Source of the DNA: Copromyces sp. CBS 386.78
Taxonomy: Eukaryota > Ascomycota > Sordariomycetes > Sordariales > Sordariaceae
Assembly (NCBI GenBank): GCA_030685235.1
Contig: MU839203.1
Span: 62,001 to 126,000 of the forward strand
Reading direction: 5' to 3'
Length of the DNA: 64,000 bases
Shown piece by piece: positions 35,001 through 46,023 of the stretch. Under the pieces are notes generated by a model. It was not told the DNA's origin and searched no databases. It saw only the letters and a program-made list of their open reading frames with translations. Numbering within the stretch: the stretch's first letter is position 1; every line of letters begins with the position of its first letter. Position numbers and translations under genes: made by a program.

Positions 35001-37111
35001 ACGGTCTTTAAGTATACGGTAAACTTATTATTTAATTTTTATTATAGCGTACGTATTATATTTAATTAATAGTATACTACGGATCCGTACTTTGTTAATA
35101 TTTTGTAAATAGTCGAATATTTATGGTCCTAGGTACCCGAATTGTAGATATTAGATATTTATTATCTATTTTAATGGGCGTCGAATATAGGAGGTAATTT
35201 TGTATTGACGTATTACGAACGAAGTTCTAGTAAATAAGAGGGGGATAGTTTCTATAATTATTTGATTGTGAATAGTGTTTAAATAATAAAAGAATAATTT
35301 ATTAGCTTTTTTTAAATAGTTGTTAGGAGGGCGATAATCTTAGTAGAAACCTTGCCTTCGTAATTAGATATAGGAGACGAGATTAGTAGCGAAATTAGGG
35401 TAGAAAGCGACTTCTTTTAATTGTAGTTTTAGGGGACCGTTCTTTCTTCTAATAACGATGTTAATTTCCTTAAACCCTTTAATTGCTACTTGGGTATTTC
35501 TTGCCTATATATAATTATCTAGATTAATATAATAGAAATAAAGGAAATGAGTGATTTTATTGAAGATATAGAATAAATTACTAGAATTAAAAATTATTAA
35601 GTTTTTAAAGGGGTAAATCTCTTCTTTAGTTTAATACGCCCCGTTAATTTAGAAGGTCGCTCTATAGGTAGTATTATAATTCGTATTTACGTTGAATAAT
35701 TATACGTTTTCTTATTTTTTAAGTGCTTTCTCCTCTCTATTATTTTTAATTATAATATATTCTACTTCTTTAGTAAGTTCTAGGTTTTTTGCGAAGTTTT
35801 TTTTAATAATACGACGGGTATAAAGGTTTAACTTAGTAACCCTTTTAAGTTTAGCGTTTAAATTAATATATTAATATTCTTTAAGGGTATATAAGGATTT
35901 TTCGTATACTTTATATATAAGGAGATTAGATTTTTTATACGTTTAAGATTCGGACGTATCCGATTAGTATTTTCTTTTTTTAAATATAGTACTTTTAGGC
36001 CTAATGCCCGTAGGCTTCTTATTATTCTTACCTTCTTAATGAACGTCCTTATTGTAAGTATCTTTTTTATAATTATTATTAAATATAAATTTTTAACTAT
36101 TAAATTCGATATTAATTTCGCTAGCGTTAAAAGCGTTACGATATCCTCCTTTAGGAATTACTTTGCGTTATATAGAGTCGATATTATATTTTTTAAAATC
36201 TTTATATACTTTTATAAAAGTAAGAGTCCTAGCGGTTATTTCCTTATTAAATTTTTAAATACTTTTATATTATTTAGAGCGTACGATTTTAATTGCGTTA
36301 ATAAAATCGATATATTAGGAGTTAGGGATTTTAGTCTTTTTAATATTTATTATTTAATTATTATTTATTGTAATAGACTAAGTTTGAAATTAATTATTCT
36401 AATTCTTAGGTTCCTTTGTAAGTATGGTAATAGTTTCTTAATATTATTTCCGGGCTCTAATCTATTTATTGATTACTTTATAATTAGTTATAGTCTTGAA
36501 TCTTTTATATTATTCGTTAATTTCCTACTCCTCTTTTATAGTATTATTCTATAGATTATAGTTGACTAATAATTTTATTTAAGTATATACGGCCTTATTA
36601 CTAGCTACGAATTCTTTCTAATCCTTTTTATTATTAGGATAGAGTATAAATTCTAATTTGAAGAGCTTTTTATTAAGGAGATCCGCTTCGGTAATAAAGG
36701 TGTCGAAAATTATTTCGTTATATTCTTTAGGTTTAGTCGGAAGAGTTTTTTGAATTACCTCTTCTAAATTAATGACGATAGTTCCGTTATTAAAGTTATT
36801 AAGTTCGATCTTAGCGGCTTTAATCCGTACCTTTACTTTTTTAGTAATAGGATATTAATTAGAATTAGGTTGTTTCAATATTATAGGTCTTTCGATTTTA
36901 CTTTGGATCTAATCTTTAACGGTATCCGAATTGTATTTTAATTAGAGTATAGGCTCTTAGCGGATTTAGTTATCGCTATCTTTAAGGTAGGCGATATTCT
37001 CCTTGGTATTGTTGCTAATCTTTAAAAGAGATATCGTATTATTTAATTAATTATTAGTTTCGTAATACTAATCGTTGTATTAATAGGTAATGTGCGTATT
37101 AGACTGTTAAT

Positions 37112-37284
37112 TGTTAGATTTATTGGTATGATTTGGTTGATTGAATTGTCTAGAAACTGGCTGTATGACTAATCCGCTCTAGAAGGTCTGGGGGGGTGCT
37201 CGGGTATCCCGGAAATGCCAAGACCTTAATCAGGTGACTGGGACTCGCCTCATCTGGTCGAGATCTCCACCCTACAATCTGACA
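37112..37284 (-). repeat. LTR of copia relic (5' LTR in element orientation)
   Basis: 173 bases, starting TGTTAG and ending CTGACA. It is colinear with 31863-32035 without gaps. Confidence 0.88.
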
Positions 37285-37289
37285 GAGGG

Positions 37290-38533
37290 GTCCGAACCTG
37301 CGGTGGAAGCTTTCCTGTTTTACCTTATATTTCCACTTGTTCCCGTCCAGGGTCATTCAGGGGCAACAGCGGACCCTGAATCAGGGACAAGATGGAAGGA
37401 CAAGAGTATCAAATAGGAAACGCTACAATGACAGGAAGGTCCTCCGGGCGCCCTCGACGAATCCGATTTAAAGTTAGGACCCGGGACGCAGAACCGCATC
37501 TTATCACGATCCGCGGTTGGCCCTCAAGGTCACATCACACTCGGGCCAATATGGACGGACCTCAACCGTTTGACAAATGGCCTACAGTACACGTGTATCA
37601 CCAATAGGCATATGGTCCATTCTATCGTTGTTCTCTCTGTCTTGGGATGTTGTCCAACTGCTTTGTCATTCCTCTTATTACTTGACCAGACCGGATCTTT
37701 GAACCATCGGACACTGTACGAGTTGTTAGTTCATCGTGGCGGCTTTTTGTCAAGTTGACCATCCTATGTTGGGCAGTTCGCTCTCATTATGGGACGATGT
37801 GCTCTCTCGGTCATCTGATCCTTCGGGTCCAAGGAAGCTCTTTATCACCAACACTTCACCATATCGGGTCAAAATGAAGGACATGATTCCACACAATACG
37901 CTCGAAACAACCGAATATCTCTTCAACCGCTGGGTATCGATCATTGAGAAAAGCCCCAACTCCCTCCTCAGGTAACGGAGGGCATGGTTCTGTGACTCGT
38001 CCGACTCGACGAGACAACCACGTCATAGCACGCGAAAGACAAAGAGGAAAAAGGAAAAGTCGTGCCAGCCCTCGGCTTACATTGCCACACACTCTGATAA
38101 TAACAAACTTATCGACACTAGATACTAAATCCCGGAAGAATGACATACATGCTCACCATGACGGACGAAGATGATGCCGATGAGGAGAAATTGTCGAAAT
38201 TTCCAGCAAAGACGAAGTGGAAGGGCATTACGGACGATCTGTGACATTCGGCAACGACGGTACAGACGCCGAAGAATGCGATGTCGAGAAGGGTGACAGC
38301 ATCATAAAAAAAAAGTGTTGAAATGGTTCATCTTACAAAAATACTTTCCCACCCAACTCGAGTGAAAGCGGGACAAATACCGGTCACGGTGCCATTACAT
38401 CCAATACCGAGGGCAACGACTGGCAACGAGGAAGATACTGTCCGCATACAAGAAAAGCCCGCCAAAACAGGATTAGGGACGAAAAGAAAGTAAACAAAAT
38501 AAAGATAAGAACAAAAAAGAAGTAAAGGGGAAG
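37290..38533. other. spacer between copia relic and 5S copy B
   Basis: Several open frames of 60-96 codons overlap here (for example 37736-37975 plus), but none is recognisable. Possible remnants of a degraded gene; nothing firm. Confidence 0.35.
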
Positions 38534-38536
38534 AAA

Positions 38537-38656
38537 AACATACAACACCAGGGATTCGCTGGTCGTCACCGACCCAACTACTAGTCTGGCCCTCACTGGC
38601 TTATCTATGGGAGAGCGGACGGGATCCCGAGTTTTCCAGTGGGTATGGTCGTATGT
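38537..38656 (-). rRNA. 5S ribosomal RNA (dispersed copy B)
   Basis: 120 bases on the minus strand, starting ACATACGACCATA and ending GTTGTATGTT, followed by a T run (38538-38534). It is identical to copy A except for 14 positions that fall into seven base pairs. A TATAAG lies at -29. Confidence 0.95.
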
Positions 38657-38679
38657 GATAGTTTAGCCTCAAGCCGGGG

Positions 38680-38685
38680 CTTATA
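38680..38685 (-). promoter_or_regulatory. TATA element at -29 of 5S copy B
   Basis: TATAAG on the minus strand starts exactly 29 bases upstream of the 5S first base, matching copy A. Confidence 0.7.
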
Positions 38686-40267
38686 AAGAGACAGGGAGAG
38701 AGGCATTGGGTTTGTTGTGGGATTGGACGTTCATGTGTTACGAGGGAGGTTCTGAAGCGAATGGCTTCTTCCTTGATAGTCTCCACAACAACGAGGTTGG
38801 TGATTGTCTTTCTGCCGAGGGTAGCGGCGCCGTGATAAAAGTCCCAGCTCGCCAAAACGTGACGATCAGGAACTGCTTAACTTCATGGATACAAATCGCC
38901 CTGGGCTTGATCACTCTCGTCTGGGGCGTGAAGACACCGAGTTCGAAGGAGCCATTGCCGATCCTGTTGTGGGATACACCATCTATGGGTACCAGGCGAC
39001 AACTGATTCAACTAAGAACTAGTAGCTATGATCTACGCTCACAGTAACCATCGCCAGCATTCTTCCAATGCCGCTATCATGAACCTTCATAGCAACTTCC
39101 TCCTTCCCACTTGAGACCTGGACCCAAGAACCCAAACAGAAATAGCATCAGTCTCCAACACTTTCGTGCGCGTCACGGCCTTTCCCTGCCTCAACTGCCC
39201 AGAACGGAATAGTCTACTCTCCGTCTTTTACCTCAACCGTTAGTACGTGCTTGTTCTCTTCATACTACCTTACTCTCAGTCACACCACACCAACCCGATG
39301 TCCGTCACTCGCCTTCATATTTCCCAGCACACAGGCGATCGCTTAACTCCAAGTCCCTACTAGGGCGAGTAGGTCTTTGACGCCCCAGTCACGGCGGTAT
39401 TGTTCATTTCGGACATAGGCTTTCGAATTCTGCCTTGGCGAACATTGAGGCAACTTCACGGGGTTGGCGGACAATGTCGTGCCGAGCTTATTCGAGGACA
39501 ACGACGTCAAAAAAAAGGGACACGGGTATGGGAATAGTAGTGAAATCCAACAATTCGATGAGGGCATGTTCACCTCGCTCTTTCCCATTGCTCCCCATCA
39601 ATCACCCTTGCTTCATGTAGACGGGAGATACCTTTCGAGTTTCGACCGCCAGTTCAGGGAAGGTGCGACCCGATGGTCTGAGTCGCGACTTCCCTATTTC
39701 CGCGAGATTCCCCAGTACGGGTAAGTTGGAAGCCGGTAGCGGGGAAGCACAAACGCGTGTATGTGAATAACGGTGCCACGCCTTCCCAAGTCCACAGAAC
39801 ATGACGCCGACGAGGTTATGAAACTAGAAGGACACCATCAAGGAAGCAACGAAGGATGATATGTCGTTCATGTCACCTACGTACAGGGTCCGAAGGGGAG
39901 TAAGGCTTATAGATTATTGTGCATGTTTCTTGATGATTGTGTCCTCTTGGATCGTCCTTGGTGGGATGGGTTTAATAGTGGTGTTGAAAATACTTGGGTT
40001 ATCATGTTGATGTCTCTCTCTGCCGGACAGTCGAGTGTCCTGATGTGGATTCGGATATCAGAAGCACAGTGATAGTAGTGACTGAGATCTTTCTATTTCA
40101 GCTTTCTATCCTGATATACTGTGAACTATCAGGCTACATGTCACCATCCAACCTGTCACCCCAACAATCCCAAGTATCACTAAGAAGAGAACCACGACAA
40201 CGGTAGCACGCTCGCTCAACCCATGAAGCCACAACATCCCATTTCCCCCACGTAACCACCCTCTCCT
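38686..40267. other. spacer with a possible gene fragment
   Basis: A plus-strand open stretch at about 39448-39720 looks weakly protein-like and ends at a GTAAGT donor-like site (see findings). No family recognised in the rest. Confidence 0.3.
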
Positions 40268-41656
40268 CTACAACTTCCCCTCCCTCTTCCTCCTCTCCCT
40301 AACATCCTGCATACTCCTCAACAAAGCATAAACCCCCTGCAACCTTGGCATCTCCACCCCCCGTCCTCTCGCGATCCTAACCGGATTGCCCACAATAACC
40401 TCCAACTCCATCGGCCTTCCCTGTTCCCAATCCAACAACATACTCGGCTTGCTGCCCACATTCCTCTCCGTGGACTTCAAGATCTTCTCCGGAGTCGCAA
40501 AGGCTTTAGGGTCCTTATCGAACCCTTCTCCCTTTGGTAAACCCAAAATGAGGGGCGCCGCATCCCAGATTTCGTACATGATGGCTGACAAAAACAAGCG
40601 CAGTTCGGGGTCCCGGACCATCTCGGCGTTGCCGAGACCGCCGGAGAGGACGGAGGATGGGTTGAAGGCGGCGTTGATGCAGAGTTTATGCCACCGGATG
40701 AGCTGGAGGTGGGATTCCGAGCAGAGGTGGGCGTCGCGGATGGAGCCGTGGTGGACGAGGTAGGAGGTTACGCGGGCGGCGAGGTCGTAGCCTTTTTGTT
40801 GGAGGCGGAGGTCGGATTCGGTGAGGGTGTTGGATGGGGTGGAGGATGATGAGGGAGAGGGAGAAGAGCCGGTGGGTGTTAGACCACCGGTTTCACCACT
40901 TGGAACGGGGGCTCGATCTTTGGTAACAGGCGTACTAGTATCAAAACTAGCCGAGTTAGAGTATGGACCAAGATGGATGCGCGTCCACCTATTCTGTCGG
41001 ATCACTCCCAGGCTGATCTGCTCGGCGGAGACGACCGTGACGGCGCTGATGATGGGTGTCGAGGGGAAACGGGTGCGGTAGGGCGCCTCGACGCCGACGC
41101 CATTTTGGATCAGGACGATGCACGAGTTGGGTCCGATGAGCGGGGCGATGAGCGCCGAGTCGTCGCCGCGGTCCGGAAGCGCTTTGGTGGTTACGATGAC
41201 GTAGTCCCATTGTCGGACTTTGGGGGCGGAGGCGGCGGCGGCGACGTCGGGGAAGACGGCGTGGGGGGTGAAGGTGTAGTCGCCGAAGGAGTGGGTTTGC
41301 AGTTTGACGCCGTTGTCTAGCAGGGCTTTGTAGTTGGAACGGGCGATGAGGGAGACGTGGATGTTTTTGGAGGGCTGGTTGAGAGGTGTTAGTATCCGTG
41401 GGTAACGGCGAGGAAAGGTGAGCGAGGATGGGGATGAGAAGCCAAGATATGTTTCACCCCTGACTCGTGAGAGGTAAAGTAAACAAACCAGGATGAACCT
41501 ACGTGATGCAGCCTAGAGGCATAGAAACAACCGACGGCACCAGCTCCTACAAAGACAATGTGGACAGGCCTACATGGTTGTTAGTCCTGATTTCGGTAAG
41601 TTTCACAGCCACACTCACTTGTCCGGGTCAGGATATTGCTTGATTGTTTCGGGCAT
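40268..41656 (-). CDS. ketopantoate reductase family protein (ApbA/PanE-like, 403 aa)
   Basis: Exons are 41656-41619, 41569-41503 and 41374-40268. Introns of 49 and 128 nt have GTGAGT and GTAGGT donors, CTAAC branches and frame-true junctions. The N-terminal Rossmann motif VFVGAGAVGCFYASRL binds NADPH, and an IVTTKALPD strand and LIQNGVGVE follow as in 2-dehydropantoate 2-reductases. The C-terminal helical domain has KLCINAAFNPSSVLSGG and SMLLDWEQGRPMELEVIVGN, carrying the catalytic-type Lys/Asn and substrate-loop residues. The family reduces 2-dehydropantoate to pantoate on the route to coenzyme A, but fungi hold several paralogues with uncertain substrates. A Ser/Pro/Thr-rich insertion of about 45 residues separates the two domains. 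Confidence 0.9.
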
Positions 41657-44600
41657 ATTGGCGACTATGGTAGGGTAGTGTCTTCGAGGACTGAAGCTAT
41701 CTACACTGGTCTTGGCGGCTTGCGTGTCGAACAAGCGACTCTTCAAAATCCTTGGCGACCGTGTTTCGATCACCTGAAGTCAATTGATATCTCAGGGCAC
41801 TTTCTGCTGATGTATCGCTGTGATGTTTGAGTCTCACGGTGAGTGATGGTGGTGATGAACGGTGACCAGCAGTCTGACCTCGGCTCAGCGATTGTTGGTT
41901 GGAATGAATGACACAATCGGCAACTGCCATTGTGCGGAGAAGACAAGCTGCGAAAGCGGAGTTGGGCACCACAATGCTTGGCAGGAATCATCCCACAATT
42001 AACCCCCAAGACCACACTGGTCCGGTCTACACTACTACTTGTAACCCTGGTCTCCAACACACCATTTTCCCCACACGTAACCCTCACAGCATGGGACGGC
42101 ATCGCCTCCAATCTTCACCACTGGTCAACAAAGTTGCACAATCAGACACTTCCCGCACATTTTCAACCTTTCAACGAAACCTCACACTGTCGTGTTTTAC
42201 AGTACGGATCCCAGGCCCTTTCGTTCTCTGTTATGCGGCCAATATTCCGAGCTTTATTATACGACGACGCCCGCCCATCAACACGCTTTTCCTGTTCCTT
42301 ACAGCAGCATGTACAGTCCATCCCGAATCCCGGGATCTGCGAAAAGTCATGCAAGTAATCAATCAGCCTGGCAGGCATGGCAACCCACATCCAGCGGCTG
42401 CGCAGTTAACCGTACCTCGGAACGTCGGGTCGCGACCCGAAGAAACGACAAGCTATTACTGAATCTCCAGGAAGTCGACGGAAGCTGACGCTGCGAGCCC
42501 TGTGAGTGTTTTAGGCTCGTTTTAGCGACGGATACAGCGGCCGAGCGTTTGATCTGAGTTCGAGAACGATTATTGCACAGATGTGATGAATGAGCTGTGT
42601 GGTTGTTGAACATGGTTCCTTGGTGCCGTAGGCGGCTCTGCTTTGTTGTGCCCCTGTCGTCGTCATCTAGGAAACCTTCGTGCCCGTTTGAAACATACAC
42701 AAAGTGGTTGCATATCCAGACTTTGTCTAAGACATACCTATCCAGGTGGCATTTTCCTTGACATGCTATCAACTTCTAACCGTCTGCTGTGGTGCGGCGG
42801 CTGGTCCACTTTACATGACACATGGTACAGGACACGGCAGATCTGAGACATGTTGGTGATCTACTAGGAATGCCATGGAAGAAAGGAACACTTGGGAGGC
42901 TTCAAGATCCATACTCGGATTTTTGAACAAGCTTTGGATGTTTTGTTCTTACCAAACGAAGGGTAGTAACATGAGTGTCCAACTCTGACTAACCCAAATG
43001 GCTGCTTCTAGGCCTGTTGAAAGGGATCTGAACTTCAGCCCAAAGTGAGAGACATTGTGCAAGTTTGAACACCGATATCGATGGTAGAGATTAGGCAAGT
43101 TTATCAAAAACCGATGCTATAATTGACACAGCAGACATGCTGGTCTGCAACACGCGGAAATATCCGACCCTGTAGCGGGCGTTGCATTCAAATCGTAGTC
43201 AATCATCAGTCAGGGGGATTTTTTTTCATTTTTTTTCAAATGATATTCCCTACCATGAATGAAGACGACATACCTCTACAGCTAGTGTCTTGTAACTCGA
43301 AACTTAACAACACTGAAGATGCCCATAAGCACCTGTCTCTATGTAATTTAACGAAGCTGACAAACATGGAAGTTCCATACATGCATCGCATAGCACAAGT
43401 TCGGCAAGCCAGCCGAACTGGAACAAGAAAAGGGGTCCAGTGGGCAGTACGGCAACGCCGTGTCAGCCGCAGTGTAAGTGAAATACGGCAGACGGCAGTG
43501 GGTATGCGGATAGAGACTGGATAGGAGGCAGTGGAAAATGAAAGGAAACAAACCACAGGGCAGTGGATCTGTGTTCTCCTCTTCGTTGCAAGACAACCAG
43601 ACTCCTAATCACAAAGACGGTTGTTGAACCATGTTGACAACACACAAAGGCACACACATATAGAACCTCGCTTGTATCCCATCCCAGTGTCCAGTCATCC
43701 ACCAATAATCCAAACACCAGTTCTAGAACCCCTTTCTTGGATCTTTCTGCGCCCTCTCCCCCACCTTTCCGCCTGTCGAATGGTGACCCAAAGTGTAACA
43801 GAACGTTGTGTCCCCCTTCTCGAAGCCTTACACAGCATAGCCCACATTGTGGTCCATAGCTGCACAGCATAGCTGTCGTCCCCTTCCATGTACCATACCT
43901 TTTGACAGCAGTCCTACCACTGTCCTACCCAAAAACCTGAAATGACGATCGCCTCATGCCGAGTTGAAGTATGGTGATCGGGCGGACAGGTGGCGGATCG
44001 GACTCTCTCCCGCATCGCATCTAAAACAGCTGAGATAAGCCCGGCGCACCGTACCGGCCGAGGTGTCAACAGAGCGCCTCGGAAACCGGCGCGGCCACCG
44101 GCGCTGGAAGTGTCACAACATGTCCATGTTCGGTATGTCGTGGTGAGTAAACGACTGCCGAACTCCGAGGGAGATTGGCTTGTGTCTCCATACTATCCAT
44201 CTTCCAGCACCCAGGAGTAGACGGCCGCGGCGCACAACGTCTTTTAGTCCACCGTGGCCCGCATGCCGGCCACCGGCCGGGTATCGGCGGACGTTGACAA
44301 TGGAGTTGGCGCTAAAACGCCGGAGTAAGCTGAAGAAGCGGACTATGAAAAAAGGTTCGAAAAGGGGGTGAAGCTTAATTTCAACCTCACCTGAGGCTTG
44401 CATGATACTATCTGGCATGTACCTGCTCTCGCCTTTCAGCCTCTGATATCTAGTTTAGGTCCGGTCCAAGTGCTGGAGGCAGGACCCGTTCTAGTCCATT
44501 AACAGCCGTATCGAACGAACGCGGTGAGATAGGTGAGGCCTGAAAGTATGTATCACCACCCTTCTGGTCCCGCCCCGAAACCGACTGTCCTCCATAACAA

Positions 44601-45873
44601 CGACAATGACGTGACACAGAAACCAAACATTGGCAGGCACACCTCACATGGGCGGCACGCGAGGCGGCAGGCAGGCATGAGCACGGCGAGTAGGCGAATT
44701 ACGGTACGAGTACACAGGGCGGGATGTCCGTCCGACCTGAAATCGGCAAGCCGACCCCTCGAAGCCCTCGAGAGATACAAGACAGCGGCAGCCGGCTGCT
44801 CTAATTGATGGGAATGTGGGCCAGAACCCAGAAGGGCTGGATGGGGGTTTGAGACTTTGAGGTGTTTTGTGAAGGGTACATGCGTTTGGGGAAAAATGAC
44901 TTTTCCAGAACTTTTCAGCATGTTGCAATGCCGTTTACGAAGAGGATAGCTGGTAAAGGTGTGGGTGCAATTGAATGTGTGTGTGTGTGTGGTTGAGACA
45001 GCGTGATAATCAGATGCAACCATTGAAAACGCCAAATGGAACGAACCACGGGCGTTTCTAGGGCCCTCACTTGTTACCATCAGCATCAATACCGATACAA
45101 CAGAGAGATTCTGCACGTTTACGTGGGCGAGGGCAGGAAAATGGGTTATGGACAGGGACAAAAGAGGGGGAGGCACCACCACCACAGCTCCCAGTTGAAT
45201 GGTTCATGACGCTGATTGATGGCGACCTTCCATTTTGCCCGGTTGACGGACCATAAATGGCACCATCATCCACGAACATCTGGACCGGTGAGGTAGGTTG
45301 CCCTCATCAACTCCCCCAGAAGAACAAAGGTACCGTCTACCACACAACCAACAGACGTTGTGGATTGGGGTATGGATATGTAACCTCCACTGATTCCCGC
45401 ATATCATGTGAAGCTCAAGACGAGACGGTCAACACGGGCGCCCAGCATTGGGTTTGAAATATGTCAATCTAGCCATTGAGCTTGGATATCAACGTCAACC
45501 AGTTGAGACGTAAATATTGGTGAACGCATGAAGCAAACACCTTGCTTGGCAAGAAGGTAAAGGGTAGATAAGCCACTATTGATAGTGGCGAGGAAGGTTG
45601 ATGTGATAAACCACCACATCTGCAATAACATCATCGTTGACCCCCGCCGCGGTGATGGGATGTTCCAGAGAGGAGGGATGAGCAGAATGGGAAGGATGGG
45701 AGCGTCAAAATGTAATCGACGGCCGTCGCCGAATTGCACCTTGCATAAGGTGATGAGGTGGGCGTCCCGAGGTGTTGGTGTAGGGTCATGTTCAGCATCT
45801 CTCAAGGAGGCTCTCATGAACCTCTGTGATGCTGAGCCAAGCCGTCCCTGCAGCGGAAGCTCACCTCAAGAAC
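41657..45873. other. 4.2-kb region without convincing gene
   Basis: Upstream region of the reductase and beyond. It contains an 8-unit TG microsatellite (44976-44991). Open frames up to 210 codons (44553-45185 minus) have low-complexity or antisense-like composition and are not called. Confidence 0.35.
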
Positions 45874-46023
45874 ATGTCGTCTCAGCCCAACCCCTTCAAC
45901 TCTCCCGCACCGCCGAGCTCAGCTATGACGAGCTACAGACAGGGCTTGACGGATAACCGCAGAAACCTGTCACAGGGCTTGGGGGAGGACGAGGCAGGAA
46001 GAGAGCTGAATGAACTTTGGTGA
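45829..46023 (+). CDS. possible small protein (64 aa or 49 aa)
   Basis: An open frame from ATG 45829 (alternatively ATG 45874, in the context AACATGTCG) to TGA 46021-46023. It encodes a regular C-terminal part (SYRQGLTDNRRNLSQGLGED, EAGRELNELW) after a Pro/Ser-rich start (QPNPFNSPAPPSS). The polar, helix-like ending is more protein-like than other frames nearby, but there is no known family and it may be one exon of a larger gene. Confidence 0.22.
   Translation: MLSQAVPAAEAHLKNMSSQPNPFNSPAPPSSAMTSYRQGLTDNRRNLSQGLGEDEAGRELNELW

Larger units (their letters stand above)
31863..37284 (-). mobile_element. Ty1/copia LTR retrotransposon relic, RIP-mutated
   Basis: It is bounded by 173-bp LTRs and by a 5-bp target duplication GAGGG (31858-31862 and 37285-37289). 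Its orientation is minus: reverse-transcriptase-like residues around the catalytic YVDD box (here YVND by a G-to-A change) read on the minus strand at about 33130-33155. A purine tract, GTGAGGGGG on the minus strand (32046-32038), lies just inside the LTR at 31863-32035. The interior is extremely AT-rich and full of stops in all frames, so it is not functional. Gag/integrase would lie toward 36-37 kb and RNase H toward 32.3-32.9 kb by copia order. The primer-binding site was not identified. Confidence 0.88.

Noticed and set aside
36039..36554. 171-codon plus-strand frame in the copia relic
   Set aside because: AT-rich sequence on the strand opposite to the element; the composition (Ile/Phe/Asn/Leu) is that of random AT DNA.
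44553..45185. 210-codon minus-strand frame
   Set aside because: No ordered motif or family resemblance, includes repeats of TH/HT from a TG microsatellite, and codon use does not resemble the called genes.
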